A stretch of DNA of 64,000 nt from CAXTPV01 sp965276715. GTDB taxonomy: Bacteria > Pseudomonadota > Alphaproteobacteria > Acetobacterales > Acetobacteraceae. The position numbers and the translations under genes were made by a program. The stretch lies in assembly GCA_965276715.1 (NCBI GenBank), contig OZ255622.1:124001-188000 (forward strand). The letters are read 5' to 3'. Shown here piece after piece: positions 53,766 through 63,400 of the stretch. The stretch's first letter is position 1. Each line of letters starts with the position of its first letter. The notes below the pieces were generated by a model. That model searched no databases, had not been told where the DNA came from, and saw nothing but the letters and a program-made list of their open reading frames with translations.

Positions 53766-53808
53766 CGAGGACGCTGTCCTCGACCTGCCAAGGGCCGGCT
53801 GCCCTTGG
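53766..53808. repeat. Two-hairpin intergenic repeat, copy 5
   Basis: CGAGGAC-GCT-GTCCTCG (53766-53782) and CCAAGGGC, a 5-nt loop and GCCCTTGG (53788-53808) repeat the architecture of the units at 9055 and 9546 with compensating stem changes. It may terminate putA-hydrolase transcription. Confidence 0.65.
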
Positions 53809-53813
53809 ATCCC

Positions 53814-54296
53814 ATGAATGAGGATACCGATGAACCCGATCCGCGACGTGACGCGGTCGCCACGATTCGCCTGGGAAAGAACTTCGAGGATACGCAAACC
53901 ATCACCCGCGTCGCCGCAAAGCTCGCCGATGTCGACAAGCGCGTGGCACAGGGGCCGTTCCAGGCCGATTGGCCGTCCTTGCAGAAATACACGGTCCCAA
54001 AATGGGACACGAATGCCAAGTTCGGCATCTTCATCCACTGGGACGTCTTCTCGGCCCCGCCTTCGGCAGCGAATGGAAGGCGACGCTGCAGGGGCCCAAA
54101 CGCGACGCCATCGGCGAACTCTCGCAGGCGATCCGCAAGCACGGGATGGTGTTCGGCCCGCGTGTCGATCCTGGGCGCGGACGGCGACCCTGCCTTCACC
54201 CTGCCCGACCACACGCTCGGGATCACGCTCCCATCCTCGTTGCCCGGCCATGATGCCACCGCGCTTCGCATCGGGCCTCCGCGACATCGCATGTGA
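53814..54296 (+). pseudogene. GH29 alpha-L-fucosidase remnant with large deletions
   Basis: From ATG 53814 the frame gives FQADWPSLQKYTVPKWDTNA and KFGIFIHWDVFSA, the GH29 N-terminus. The +2 frame then has FGSEW joined directly to KATLQGPKRDAIGELSQAIR and KHGMVFG, which in intact enzymes lie about 100 residues apart. The original frame returns with GADGDPAFTLPDHTLG and HDATALRI, the C-terminal end of the family. The whole catalytic barrel with its nucleophile aspartate is missing. About 160 of more than 450 codons survive. Confidence 0.7.
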
Positions 54297-54387
54297 CGCC
54301 GCGTAACGAGGAGGCGAGCCGACTCACCCGAACGAGATTAGAAACCGACCGGACGCCCGTTTCAGGACCAAACCTGCGGTCATCACC

Positions 54388-54456
54388 TGTTGCACCGTCA
54401 TCCGGAACTGCATTGATGCGGTCACTGGAATTTGACGTGACAAAGGCGGTGCAACA
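54388..54456. promoter_or_regulatory. Spaced inverted repeat upstream of the GH35 gene
   Basis: TGTTGCACCG (54388-54397) and CGGTGCAACA (54447-54456) are exact 10-nt inverted arms 49 bp apart. They may be half-sites of a LacI- or GntR-type regulator, or arms of a hairpin. The remaining bases from 54299 to 54509 hold no gene. Confidence 0.4.
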
Positions 54457-54509
54457 CCGTTACCGAACTAACCAACGCGCGACGCCAAGTCGCGGACGGG
54501 GAGAACGTC

Positions 54510-57410
54510 ATGTCGATCACACGCCGCGGCCTGCTGGCCGTCCCGGGCTTCGTCATTGCTGCGCATGCGATGCGGCCGATGAAAGTGTTGGCTGCGACCA
54601 CGCCCAACTCTCCCGTCACCTACGACCTCTTTTCGCTCAAGATTTACGGCCAGAGGCTCTACCACTGGTGCGGCGAGTTCCATTACTGGCGCCTGCCAAG
54701 CCCCGGACTGTGGCGCGACGCGCTGCAGAAGTACCGCGCCGCTGGCTTCACCGCGGCATCGGTCTATTTCCACTGGGGTTTTCATTCGTCGGCGCCGGGC
54801 AAATACGACTTCACCGGCATTCGCGATGTCGCGGCCCTGCTCGACATCGCGGCCGAAGTGGGCATCTACATCGCGGCCAGGCCAGGGCCTTACATCAACG
54901 CCGAGACCGATTTCGGTGGCTTCCCGGCCTGGCTCATTCCGCAGCCCGGCAACCTGCGGACGTCAGACCCCGGCTATCTCGACCCCGCGCTCGAATGGTA
55001 CGACACGATCAACGCGATCCTGTCCAAATACCAGATCGACAGCGGCGGCCCGATCATCCTCTACCAGATCGAGAACGAGTACTCATCCAGCGACGCGTCA
55101 GCCATCGCCTACATGCGGGCGCTGGAGGCGAAGGCGCGCGCCAACGGCATCACCGTGCCGCTGTTCGTCAACAACATCGGTGCCGCCGGCCTGTGGCGTC
55201 CCGGCACGCCGGGCGGTGTCGACATCTACGGCACCGACTCCTACCCGCAAGGCTTCAACGCCACCAACCCGCAGGACTGGCACCAGGTGCCGGACTATTT
55301 CTACCTGCGTCAGGACGGCGCCGAGCTCAATCCGGAATTCCTCCCCGAGACCCAGGGCGGCTCGTTCGACCCCTGGGCCGGCGCCGGCTTCGCCAACTGC
55401 TACGCGCTGACCGACCCGAACTTCAATCGCATCTTCTACAAGAACAACATTGCCGGCGGCGTCACCATGCAGAGCTTCTACATGACGTTCGGCGGAACGA
55501 GCTGGGGATGGCTGCCGTCGGAGGACCTCTACACGTCCTACGATTACGGCGCCGCCATCACCGAAGGGCGCCAGCTCACCGGCAAATACGACGAAGACAA
55601 GAAGATCGGCTACTTCGTCAACTCGGTCACACCGCTGCTCGAGACCGAGACCGTTCCCGATGTCGCCTCCTCGAACACCAACCTGCGTGTCCGCTCGCTG
55701 GTCAATCCGTCGAACCTCACCCAGTTCTTCACCCTGATCCAGGCCGATTCAACGTCGACTGCGTTCCAGCAGGTCACGTTCCCGATCTCGCTCGCCGACG
55801 CCGCCTACGAGACCGTCCCCCAGCAGGGCTCGCTGGTCATCAACGGGCGCGACTGCAAGCTGCTCGTTGCCGGCTACGCGATGGACCGCCAGTCGCTAAT
55901 GTACTCCACCTCCGAGATCATGACGCACGCCCGCATGGGAACCAGCGACGTCGCGGTGTTCTATGGCCGCAATGGCGAGGACGGCGAGACCGTGCTCCGC
56001 TTCGCCAACGCGCCCGTGATCGACGTCTTCGCCGGCAGCGTCAGCAGCGCCTACGACCCGAGTTCGGGCGATCTGCGCCTCAATTACGTCCACGACGGCC
56101 TGACGCTGCTCCGCATCACCGGCGGCAAGGCGCCGCTCGTCCTGGCACTCGCCGACGATGCGGCGGCTGCCACCTTCTGGCGCTTCGAGATCGCCAACGA
56201 GTTCGTGTTCGTCCGCGGTCCGTCGCTGGTCCGGACTGTGACGTTCGAGGGCAACATGATCGCGCTGACCGGCGACACCAATGACGCGGCGGCGATCGAG
56301 CTCTTCACCCACGCCGCTGCCAAATCGACCGTCGTGACCTGGAATGGCGTGCCACTGAAACTCACCCGCACCACCTACGGGTCGCTGCTCGGGGCCCTGT
56401 CCGGACCCGCGTCCTACACGCCGCCCTCGATCACCGGCTGGCGCATGATCACCGACATCCCCGAGGCGGCGCCGGGCTTCAACGACGTGAAATGGATCGT
56501 CGCCAACCACACCATGACCAACGATGCGTTCCCGCAACCCGCCGGCCAGGTCGTGCTCTATGCCGACGATTACGGCTATCACCACGGCGACACCTGGTAT
56601 CGCGCCCACTTCACCGCGACCGGTAGCGAGACCGGCATCACGCTGACCGCCTACACCGGCCGCCCGGGCAGCTTCTTCGTGTGGCTGAACGGCGTCTTCC
56701 TGGGCCAGACCGAGGTCGGCCTGACCAACGACAACGCCACCACCACGTTCGCCTTCCTCGGGAGCGCGCTCAAATCGGGCGCGGCGAACGTCGTCTCGGT
56801 GCTGGTCGAGAATCTCGGTCACATCGAAGGCTACAAGGAGCCGCGCGGCCTGACCGCTTATGAACTGGTCGGTTCGAGTGCCGCGATCACCTGGAGGATC
56901 CAGGGCGTGCTCGGCGCTGAGAATCAGGTCGATACCGTGCGCGGCCCCTACAACAACGGCGGTCTTCACGGCGAACGCGCCGGCTATCACCTGCCGGGCT
57001 ATCCGGACGGTACCTGGACCAAGGTCACGCTGCCGGCCAGCCAACCCACACCGGGCGTCACCTGGTATCGGACCACCGTGGCCCTCGCCGTGCCGTCTGG
57101 CCAGGACGTCTCGCTCGCGCTGCAGATCACCGACCACAACACGCGCGACTATCGGACGCGCATCTTTGTCAATGGCTGGCACATGGGGATCTACATCAAC
57201 AAGGTCGGTCCGCAGACGCAGTTCGTGGTGCCGAACGGCATTCTGAACCCGAACGGCCAGAACACGCTCGCCATCGCCGTGCTCGACGGCGCGGACGGCA
57301 CGGGCGGCCTCGGCGCGATCTCCTTTGTCGTGCTCGGCAACGTCCTCGGCGGTGTCGAGGTCCCCCTCGTCGAGAGCCCCCGCTACGATCCGGCTCTCTA
57401 CACCGGTTGA
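54510..57410 (+). CDS. Exported multidomain GH35 beta-galactosidase
   Basis: A 966-aa enzyme. The start MSITRRGLLAVPGFVIAAHA is a Tat-type signal. The GH35 barrel has acid/base E190 in YQIENEY and nucleophile E280 in FLPETQGGSFDPW. Downstream beta domains (about 400-960) resemble the large fungal-type beta-galactosidases, including late jelly-roll domains (FFVWLNGVFLGQ, RIFVNGWHMGIY). It removes terminal beta-galactose from galactan or xyloglucan side chains, probably in the periplasm. It lies 39 nt before the GH27 gene. Confidence 0.88.
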   Translation: MSITRRGLLAVPGFVIAAHAMRPMKVLAATTPNSPVTYDLFSLKIYGQRLYHWCGEFHYWRLPSPGLWRDALQKYRAAGFTAASVYFHWGFHSSAPGKYDFTGIRDVAALLDIAAEVGIYIAARPGPYINAETDFGGFPAWLIPQPGNLRTSDPGYLDPALEWYDTINAILSKYQIDSGGPIILYQIENEYSSSDASAIAYMRALEAKARANGITVPLFVNNIGAAGLWRPGTPGGVDIYGTDSYPQGFNATNPQDWHQVPDYFYLRQDGAELNPEFLPETQGGSFDPWAGAGFANCYALTDPNFNRIFYKNNIAGGVTMQSFYMTFGGTSWGWLPSEDLYTSYDYGAAITEGRQLTGKYDEDKKIGYFVNSVTPLLETETVPDVASSNTNLRVRSLVNPSNLTQFFTLIQADSTSTAFQQVTFPISLADAAYETVPQQGSLVINGRDCKLLVAGYAMDRQSLMYSTSEIMTHARMGTSDVAVFYGRNGEDGETVLRFANAPVIDVFAGSVSSAYDPSSGDLRLNYVHDGLTLLRITGGKAPLVLALADDAAAATFWRFEIANEFVFVRGPSLVRTVTFEGNMIALTGDTNDAAAIELFTHAAAKSTVVTWNGVPLKLTRTTYGSLLGALSGPASYTPPSITGWRMITDIPEAAPGFNDVKWIVANHTMTNDAFPQPAGQVVLYADDYGYHHGDTWYRAHFTATGSETGITLTAYTGRPGSFFVWLNGVFLGQTEVGLTNDNATTTFAFLGSALKSGAANVVSVLVENLGHIEGYKEPRGLTAYELVGSSAAITWRIQGVLGAENQVDTVRGPYNNGGLHGERAGYHLPGYPDGTWTKVTLPASQPTPGVTWYRTTVALAVPSGQDVSLALQITDHNTRDYRTRIFVNGWHMGIYINKVGPQTQFVVPNGILNPNGQNTLAIAVLDGADGTGGLGAISFVVLGNVLGGVEVPLVESPRYDPALYTG

Positions 57411-57449
57411 AACTGGCTCAGCGTTAAGGGCCGAACAGGGACAGAAAAG

Positions 57450-59540
57450 ATGCGTGACAGGACCGGCTCCCGTGGAACCAGCGTTCTCGCATGCGCGATG
57501 GCTTGCACGGCCCTCGCAAGCGCGAACGCTGCCGGCAGCGCGCCACAGATCGCGGTTCCGCCCCCGCCTCTCGGCTGGTCGTCATGGAACCCGCTCGGCA
57601 ACGACGTCGACCAGCAAGCCATCGAGCAGCAGGCGGACGCGCTGGTCCAGCTCAACAAGAGCATCAGCGACAAGACCTATCGTTACCGTTACGTCAACAT
57701 CGACGGCGGCTGGTGGCTGAGTGCCAACGGCAACCGGACCGCGTCGGGCGGTTTCGCGCTCAATCCGGACCAGTGGGACAACGGCAGTCTCGCCGACACG
57801 GTCGCGCACATCCACAAGGACGGGTTGCTGGCCGGCATCTACACCGATGCCGGCAAGACCGGCTGCGGTGGTCAGAACGGCAGCGAAGGTTACTACATTC
57901 CCGACATGCTGCAGTTCGCCGAATGGGGCTTCGACTACGTCAAGGTCGACTACTGCGGCGGCCGCGCGGAGAATCTCGACCCGCTGGAGACCTTCACCAA
58001 CATCGCTCAAGCCATCGCCTATGCCGAATACGAGACCGGGCGGAAGTTCGTCTTCTCGGTCTGCAATCCAGGTCAGGTGTATGCGACGGCCGGATTCCCG
58101 GACAGCGGTGAAGGGCCATGGTCCTGGGCCCCCGGTGTCGGCGACCTGCCGCGCGTCATCTGGCGCACCAGCGACGACATCACCGGCGGCGGCGGCTTGT
58201 CGCCCCACGCGACCTTCCAGGACGTGCTCAACAACTTTCATTCGGCCTATCACCCGCAAGCCGAGCACACCGGCTACGACAACGATCCGGACATGATGGT
58301 CGCCGGCCTCCCCGGCGTGGACGCCGACCCCGCCAATCCGTTGCAGAGCCAGGCCCATATGAGCCTCTGGGCGATCTCCGGCGCACCGATGATCCAGGGC
58401 GCGAACCTCGTCACCATCGAGGCTGAGCACAGTCCTGTCGTCGGCACGCTGACCAACGAGGACGTGATCAAGGTCGATCAGGATCCGCGTGGGTTGCAAG
58501 GGATCGAGGTCGAGACGCCGGCACCGGGAGTCGAAATCTGGGCAAAGCTTCTCGCCGGATCCGGACAGCGCGCGCTGGTGGTGCTGAACGAGACGGCATC
58601 GAGTGCGACGGTCACCCTGTCCGCGTCGGATCTCTCCAAGCTCGGACTCGATCCTGCCGCCGGAGCGTCCTACAGCGATCTCTGGTCACATTCGGCGGTG
58701 ACACCGGCCGCCGGATCGTCTTCGATCACGCTGACCGTGCCGCCCCAGGCCGCACGGATGCTCCATGTGAGCGGGACCGATCTCGCGGCAACCACCTTTC
58801 AGCCGAACACAGCCTCGGGGCCGGGACGCAACGAGTTCCAGATCGCAACGACGTCAGTAAGCACTGGCGCGAGTACGTTCCAGATGCAGAACGGCATCAA
58901 CCACCTCGACATCGGCTATCGCAATGCGGGTAAGTCGACACGCTACTCCTCGCTATCCGTCTCCGGCCAGCCCGCGACGACAGTCGCGTTCCCACCCACC
59001 GGGGCTGCCGCCGGCACAGTCACCCTGGCGGCACCGTTGACGACACAAGGCTACAACGACCTGGTCTTCTCGACACCGACCGGGATGGCGCCCACCATCC
59101 AGACGGTTTCCCTGGTTGCCGGACCGGTTCCCGTGTTCTCCGCCCTCTACGAGGCGGACGCCTCAGGCAACACGCTGACCGGAACCGCCGTCATCCAGTC
59201 CTGTGCAGCCTGCTATGACGGCACGGATGTCGGCTTCATCGGAAGCGGATCGGGCAACAGCGGCACGCTCACCGTCAACAACGTGATGGTGCCTACGTCC
59301 GGCCAGTATACGCTGCTGATCGCCTATTCCAACGCAGACGGCGCGCCCAGGGTCGCCGACGTGAGCATCAACGGCGGTGCTCCCACCAGCGCCAGCTTCC
59401 CGATCGCGGGGAAGGACTTCGACACGGTCGGGATCTTCCCGCTTCTCGTGACACTCAATGCCGGGAGCAACAGCATCACCTTCGCCAACCCGGCGGGCTA
59501 CGGCCCGAACATCGTGGCACTCGACGTCAAGTCCCACTGA
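57450..59540 (+). CDS. Secreted GH27 alpha-galactosidase with C-terminal binding module
   Basis: A 696-aa enzyme with a Sec signal (cleavage near ASANAAGS, about 28). The GH27 barrel has PPLGWSSWNPLG, nucleophile D167 in YVKVDYCGG and acid/base D243 in VIWRTSDD. A beta-sandwich follows to about 450. The last 250 residues form a CBM35/CBM6-like module (ALYEADASGNTLTG). It hydrolyses alpha-1,6-galactose from galactomannan or oligosaccharides. It is paired with GH35, suggesting galactose-rich plant polymer use. Confidence 0.9.
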   Translation: MRDRTGSRGTSVLACAMACTALASANAAGSAPQIAVPPPPLGWSSWNPLGNDVDQQAIEQQADALVQLNKSISDKTYRYRYVNIDGGWWLSANGNRTASGGFALNPDQWDNGSLADTVAHIHKDGLLAGIYTDAGKTGCGGQNGSEGYYIPDMLQFAEWGFDYVKVDYCGGRAENLDPLETFTNIAQAIAYAEYETGRKFVFSVCNPGQVYATAGFPDSGEGPWSWAPGVGDLPRVIWRTSDDITGGGGLSPHATFQDVLNNFHSAYHPQAEHTGYDNDPDMMVAGLPGVDADPANPLQSQAHMSLWAISGAPMIQGANLVTIEAEHSPVVGTLTNEDVIKVDQDPRGLQGIEVETPAPGVEIWAKLLAGSGQRALVVLNETASSATVTLSASDLSKLGLDPAAGASYSDLWSHSAVTPAAGSSSITLTVPPQAARMLHVSGTDLAATTFQPNTASGPGRNEFQIATTSVSTGASTFQMQNGINHLDIGYRNAGKSTRYSSLSVSGQPATTVAFPPTGAAAGTVTLAAPLTTQGYNDLVFSTPTGMAPTIQTVSLVAGPVPVFSALYEADASGNTLTGTAVIQSCAACYDGTDVGFIGSGSGNSGTLTVNNVMVPTSGQYTLLIAYSNADGAPRVADVSINGGAPTSASFPIAGKDFDTVGIFPLLVTLNAGSNSITFANPAGYGPNIVALDVKSH

Positions 59541-60031
59541 CGGGAGTGGCAGGACTGCCGTCCGAACATCTCCGGATGCACGTTCCGCGACCCGTCCAGG
59601 GCTGCAAGCAGCGCATCGAGATGCCGTGACAGCGCTTCAGCCGCGCCGTCGGCGTCCGCGACCGCATCGACGATCGCCCCATGTTCGGCGACCACGCTGC
59701 CCATCCGGCCCGAAGCTGGCAGGATCAGGTGCCGGAACCGGTCGACCTGGGTCTTCGTCTGCGGCACCACCTGCCAGAATCGCGCCCGCCCCGCGATCTC
59801 CGACAGCAATTCGTGGAAGCGCTCGTCCGACGCGTCAAAACCCGCATGGTCGACGCTCGTCTCGCACGCCGTCTGCCGCGCGAGTTCCTCCCTGAGCCGC
59901 GCCACGCCTGCCGCACCCGCACGCGGCGCTGCGGCCCGCGCAGCCGCCTCCTCGAGCACCCGCCGCAGCTCGATCGCTTCGGGAACCTTGTCGAGCCTGA
60001 TGTAAGCGCTGGTCACCGACCGTTTCGACAA
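59498..60031 (-). pseudogene. GntR/FadR-type regulator fragment (FCD domain only)
   Basis: 177 codons encode an FCD ligand-binding domain (AIELRRVLEEAAARAAA, FDASDERFHELLSEIAG, EHGAIVDAVADADGAAEALS with metal-ligand histidines). The N-terminal winged helix is absent: TTG 60031 opens only 12 residues before the FCD domain. It should not bind DNA. It probably once regulated the neighbouring glycosidases. Its end overlaps the convergent GH27 gene by 43 nt. Confidence 0.65.
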
Positions 60032-60125
60032 GGCCGACGTCGCGACCGCGACCGGTTGCGCTTGCGGCCGGCTATCTCGGCGTCGCCTTGTTCTCGCTCC
60101 TCATCGCACGAGCAACGGTCTGCCA

Positions 60126-60434
60126 CGGCCCTGGCTGCTTGAGTTCTACAACGCGAGCAACGTGGCGATCAGCGGGATTCACCTCCAGAACGCGCCGATG
60201 ACGTGACCATCTCCGGCCTGACCGCCGTCGACGACGCGAAGATGTCGGCCGCCACCTCGTCCGAAATCATCGGTCTTCCGGAAGCGCCGATGCGAAATAT
60301 GATGCTCGACCCCGGCGAACCGTGTGGCGGGTCTCGAACTGCGCAACGTGGATGGAACCTTTGGCAACGTCTCCATGACGGACGTGCCGTCCCCGTTGAT
60401 TCTCGACGAGAACGTCCACGTCGCGAACGACTGA
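60126..60434 (+). pseudogene. GH28 polygalacturonase remnant
   Basis: Three out-of-phase pieces lie in family order. RPWLLEFYNASNVAISGIHL comes from frame 60126. VTISGLTAVDDAKMSAATSS and EIIGLPEAPMRNMMLD come from 60203. VAGLELRNVDGTFGNVSMTD and VPSPLILDENVHVAND end at TGA 60432. These are beta-helix rungs of GH28. The catalytic NTD and DD motifs are lost, so it is inactive. The 95 bp before it (60032-60125) may be another fragment (AAGYLGVALFSLLIAR, transporter-like), too short to call. Confidence 0.65.
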
Positions 60435-60446
60435 AACCTCCTTCAT

Positions 60447-63400
60447 TTATCGAAAATCCCGTGTGGGCACACGAATGCCGCGCGTGTCGACCTCCGGGCA
60501 GTAGATATCCCGCGGCCGCACCGTCTTCTTCTCGCGCTGGTCCGGCGCGCCGCCATGCCGTGCCTCGTCGCCCCGCCCGGTCGGCCAGTTGAAGTCCGCA
60601 TCGCCACGCTCGCCGACGCTGCGCAGCAGGTCGGACAGATCGATCAGCGTCTCCGCCACCACATGGATCACGCTTCCCTCGCGCTGCACCCGTCCGCGCA
60701 CCCCGATCGTGCTCGCCGACAGGATCAGCCGCCGTTGCTTCTCGAAGATCGAAGGCCAGACGATGATGTTGGCAATCCCCGTCTCGTCCTCGATCGTGAT
60801 GAACATCACCCCCTTGGCCGAACCCGGCTTCTGCCTGACCAGCACGATCCCCGGCGCGATCACCCTCCTGCCGTCCTTCGTCGTCTCGAGATCGGCGCAG
60901 CGCATCATCCCGCGCGCCCGCAACTCGCGCCGCAGGAACGACAGCGGATGGCGCCGAAGGCTCAGCCCCACGCTGCGATAATCGGCAACCACCTCACCGC
61001 CTTCGGTCATCGCCGGCAGCGCCACCGGCGCCTCCACGATCTCCCGCCGTGGCGCGCACCCACGGTCGGCGGCCGCGAACAACGGCAGCGCCGTGTCCGT
61101 CAGCCCCTCGACCTCCCACAGCGCCTGGCGTCGCGACAGCCCGAACGCCGCGAACGCGTCCGCCTGCGCCAGATGCGTGAGTGCCGACGCCGGCACGCCG
61201 GACCGCCGCCACAACTCCTCGATCGACCGGTAGGGCAGGGCGCCTCGCGCGGCGAGAATATGGCCCGCATGCGCCTCCGACATCCCGCGCGCCATCCGCA
61301 ACCCGAGCCTCACCGCGAGCCACCTGCCGCCCCCGTCTAAGCCCGGGTCCTCGAGCGTGCAGTCCCAATCGCTGTCATTGACCGACACCGCCCGGATCGG
61401 CACCCCATGCTCGCGCGCGTCCCGCACGATCTGCGCCGGTGCATAGAACCCCATCGGCTGCGCGTTCAGCAGGGCCGCGCAGAACACGTCCGGATGGTGG
61501 CATTTCAGCCAGGCGCTGGCATAGGCGATCAGCGCGAATGACGCCGCATGGCTTTCGGGAAACCCGTATGATCCGAATCCCTCGATCTGGCTGAAGGTCT
61601 TCTCGGCGAATGCCAGCTCGTAGCCCCGCCGCACCATCCCACCGATCATCTTGTCACGAAATCCGCTGACCCCGCCGGTCATCTTGAACGTCGCCATCGA
61701 GCGCCGGAGCTGGTCCGCTTCCCCCGGCGTGAATCCCGCGCACACGATCGCCACCTGCATCGCCTGCTCCTGGAACAGCGGCACACCCAGCGTCTTGCCC
61801 AGCACCCGCTCGAGCTCCGGCGTCGGATAGGTGACCGGCTCCAGCCCCTCGCGCCGGCGCAGATACGGGTGCACCATGTCGCCCTGGATCGGCCCCGGCC
61901 GCACCACCGCCACTTCGATCACCAGATCGTACAGCGTCTTTGGCTTCATCCGCGGCAGCATCGACATCTGCGCCCGGCTCTCGATCTGGAACGTCCCCAG
62001 CGTGTCCGCCTTCTGGATCATCCGGTAGGTCGCCGGATCCTCCTGCGGGATCGTCGCCATCTCCAGCACCAACCCGCGATGCGCCGCCAGCAACGCGAAC
62101 GCCCGGCGCATGCAGCCCAGCATGCCCAGCCCCAGCACATCGACCTTCATCCAGCGCAGCGTGTCGATATCGTCCTTGTCCCACACCACGACCTGGCGGT
62201 TGTCCATCGAAGCCGGCTCGATCGGAACCAGGTCGGCGAGCGCGTCCTCGGTCAGCACGAACCCGCCCGGATGGGTCCCCAGCTGACGCGGAAATCCGAT
62301 CAGCTCGCGCGCGATCTTGAGCGTCAGCCGCAGCCGCCGGTCGTCGAGATTGAGGTTGAGCCCCGCCGCGTGGCTTTCGTCGACACCGTCCTCCGACCAC
62401 CCCCAGACCTGGGACGCGAGTGCGCCGGTGACATCCTCGGTCAGCCCCATGACCTTGCCGACATCGCGCACCGCGCCACGCGATCGGAACCGCATCACGG
62501 TGGCGCACAACGCCGCCCGATGCCGTCCGTAATGGTCATAGACGAACTGGATCATCTCCTCGCGGCGCTCATGCTCGAAATCGACGTCGATGTCGGGCGG
62601 TTCGTGCCGCTCGGCCGAGATGAACCGCTCGAACAGCAGCGCCGACGCCACCGGATCGATCGCGGTGATCCGCAGCACGAAGCACACCACCGAGTTGGCC
62701 GCCGACCCGCGTCCCTGGCAGAGGATGCCGCGGCGGTCCGCCTCGCGCACGATCGTGTGCACCGTCAGGAAATAGGACGCGTAACCGAGACTGCCGATCA
62801 GCGTCAGCTCATGCTCGAGCTGCGTCAGGACACCGGCAGGCGGCCCCTGCGGATACCGTCCGCGCACCCCCTCGCGGCAAAGCCGCACCAGCGTCTCCTG
62901 CGCCGTCTCCCCGTGCTCCGCCTCGCTCGGATACTGGTAACGCAACTCGTCGAGCGAGAACCGCGCGCGCGACGCCAGCACTCCGGTCGCCTCGACCGCC
63001 TCCGGATGGCGCTCGAACAGCCGCTCCATCTCGCCCGGCGATTTCAGATGCCTGTCGACCGAACGCTCCCGCCGGAACCCCGCCGCATCGATCGTGCAGC
63101 CCTCCCGGATGCAGGTCATCACGTCCTGCAGGATCCGCCGCGGCGGTGCATGATACAGTACGTCGCCCACCGCCAGCGGCAGCACCCGCGCCTCGCGCGC
63201 CGCCTGCCCGAGCGCCCGCAGCCGCGCCGCATCGTCCGGCCGCCGGCGAAGCGACATCGCCAGGAACGCCCGATCCCCGAATGCTTCGCGCAACTCGCCC
63301 AGCCGGCAAGTCAGCGCCTCGTCCACCCGCGTGCCGATCATCGCCACCAGCAAGCCCTCGCTGGCCGCCCGCAACTCGTCCCATCGCAGATCGAAGCAGG

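Noticed and set aside
50538..54287. A very long reverse-strand open frame opposite putA
   Set aside because: It is the GC-rich antisense shadow of putA and the hydrolase, composed of Gly/Ala/Arg/Asp-rich low-complexity translation, with no domain or ribosome site.
60032..60125. Fragment of a membrane transporter (AAGYLGVALFSLLIAR)
   Set aside because: Only about 20 hydrophobic residues; too short to separate from chance.
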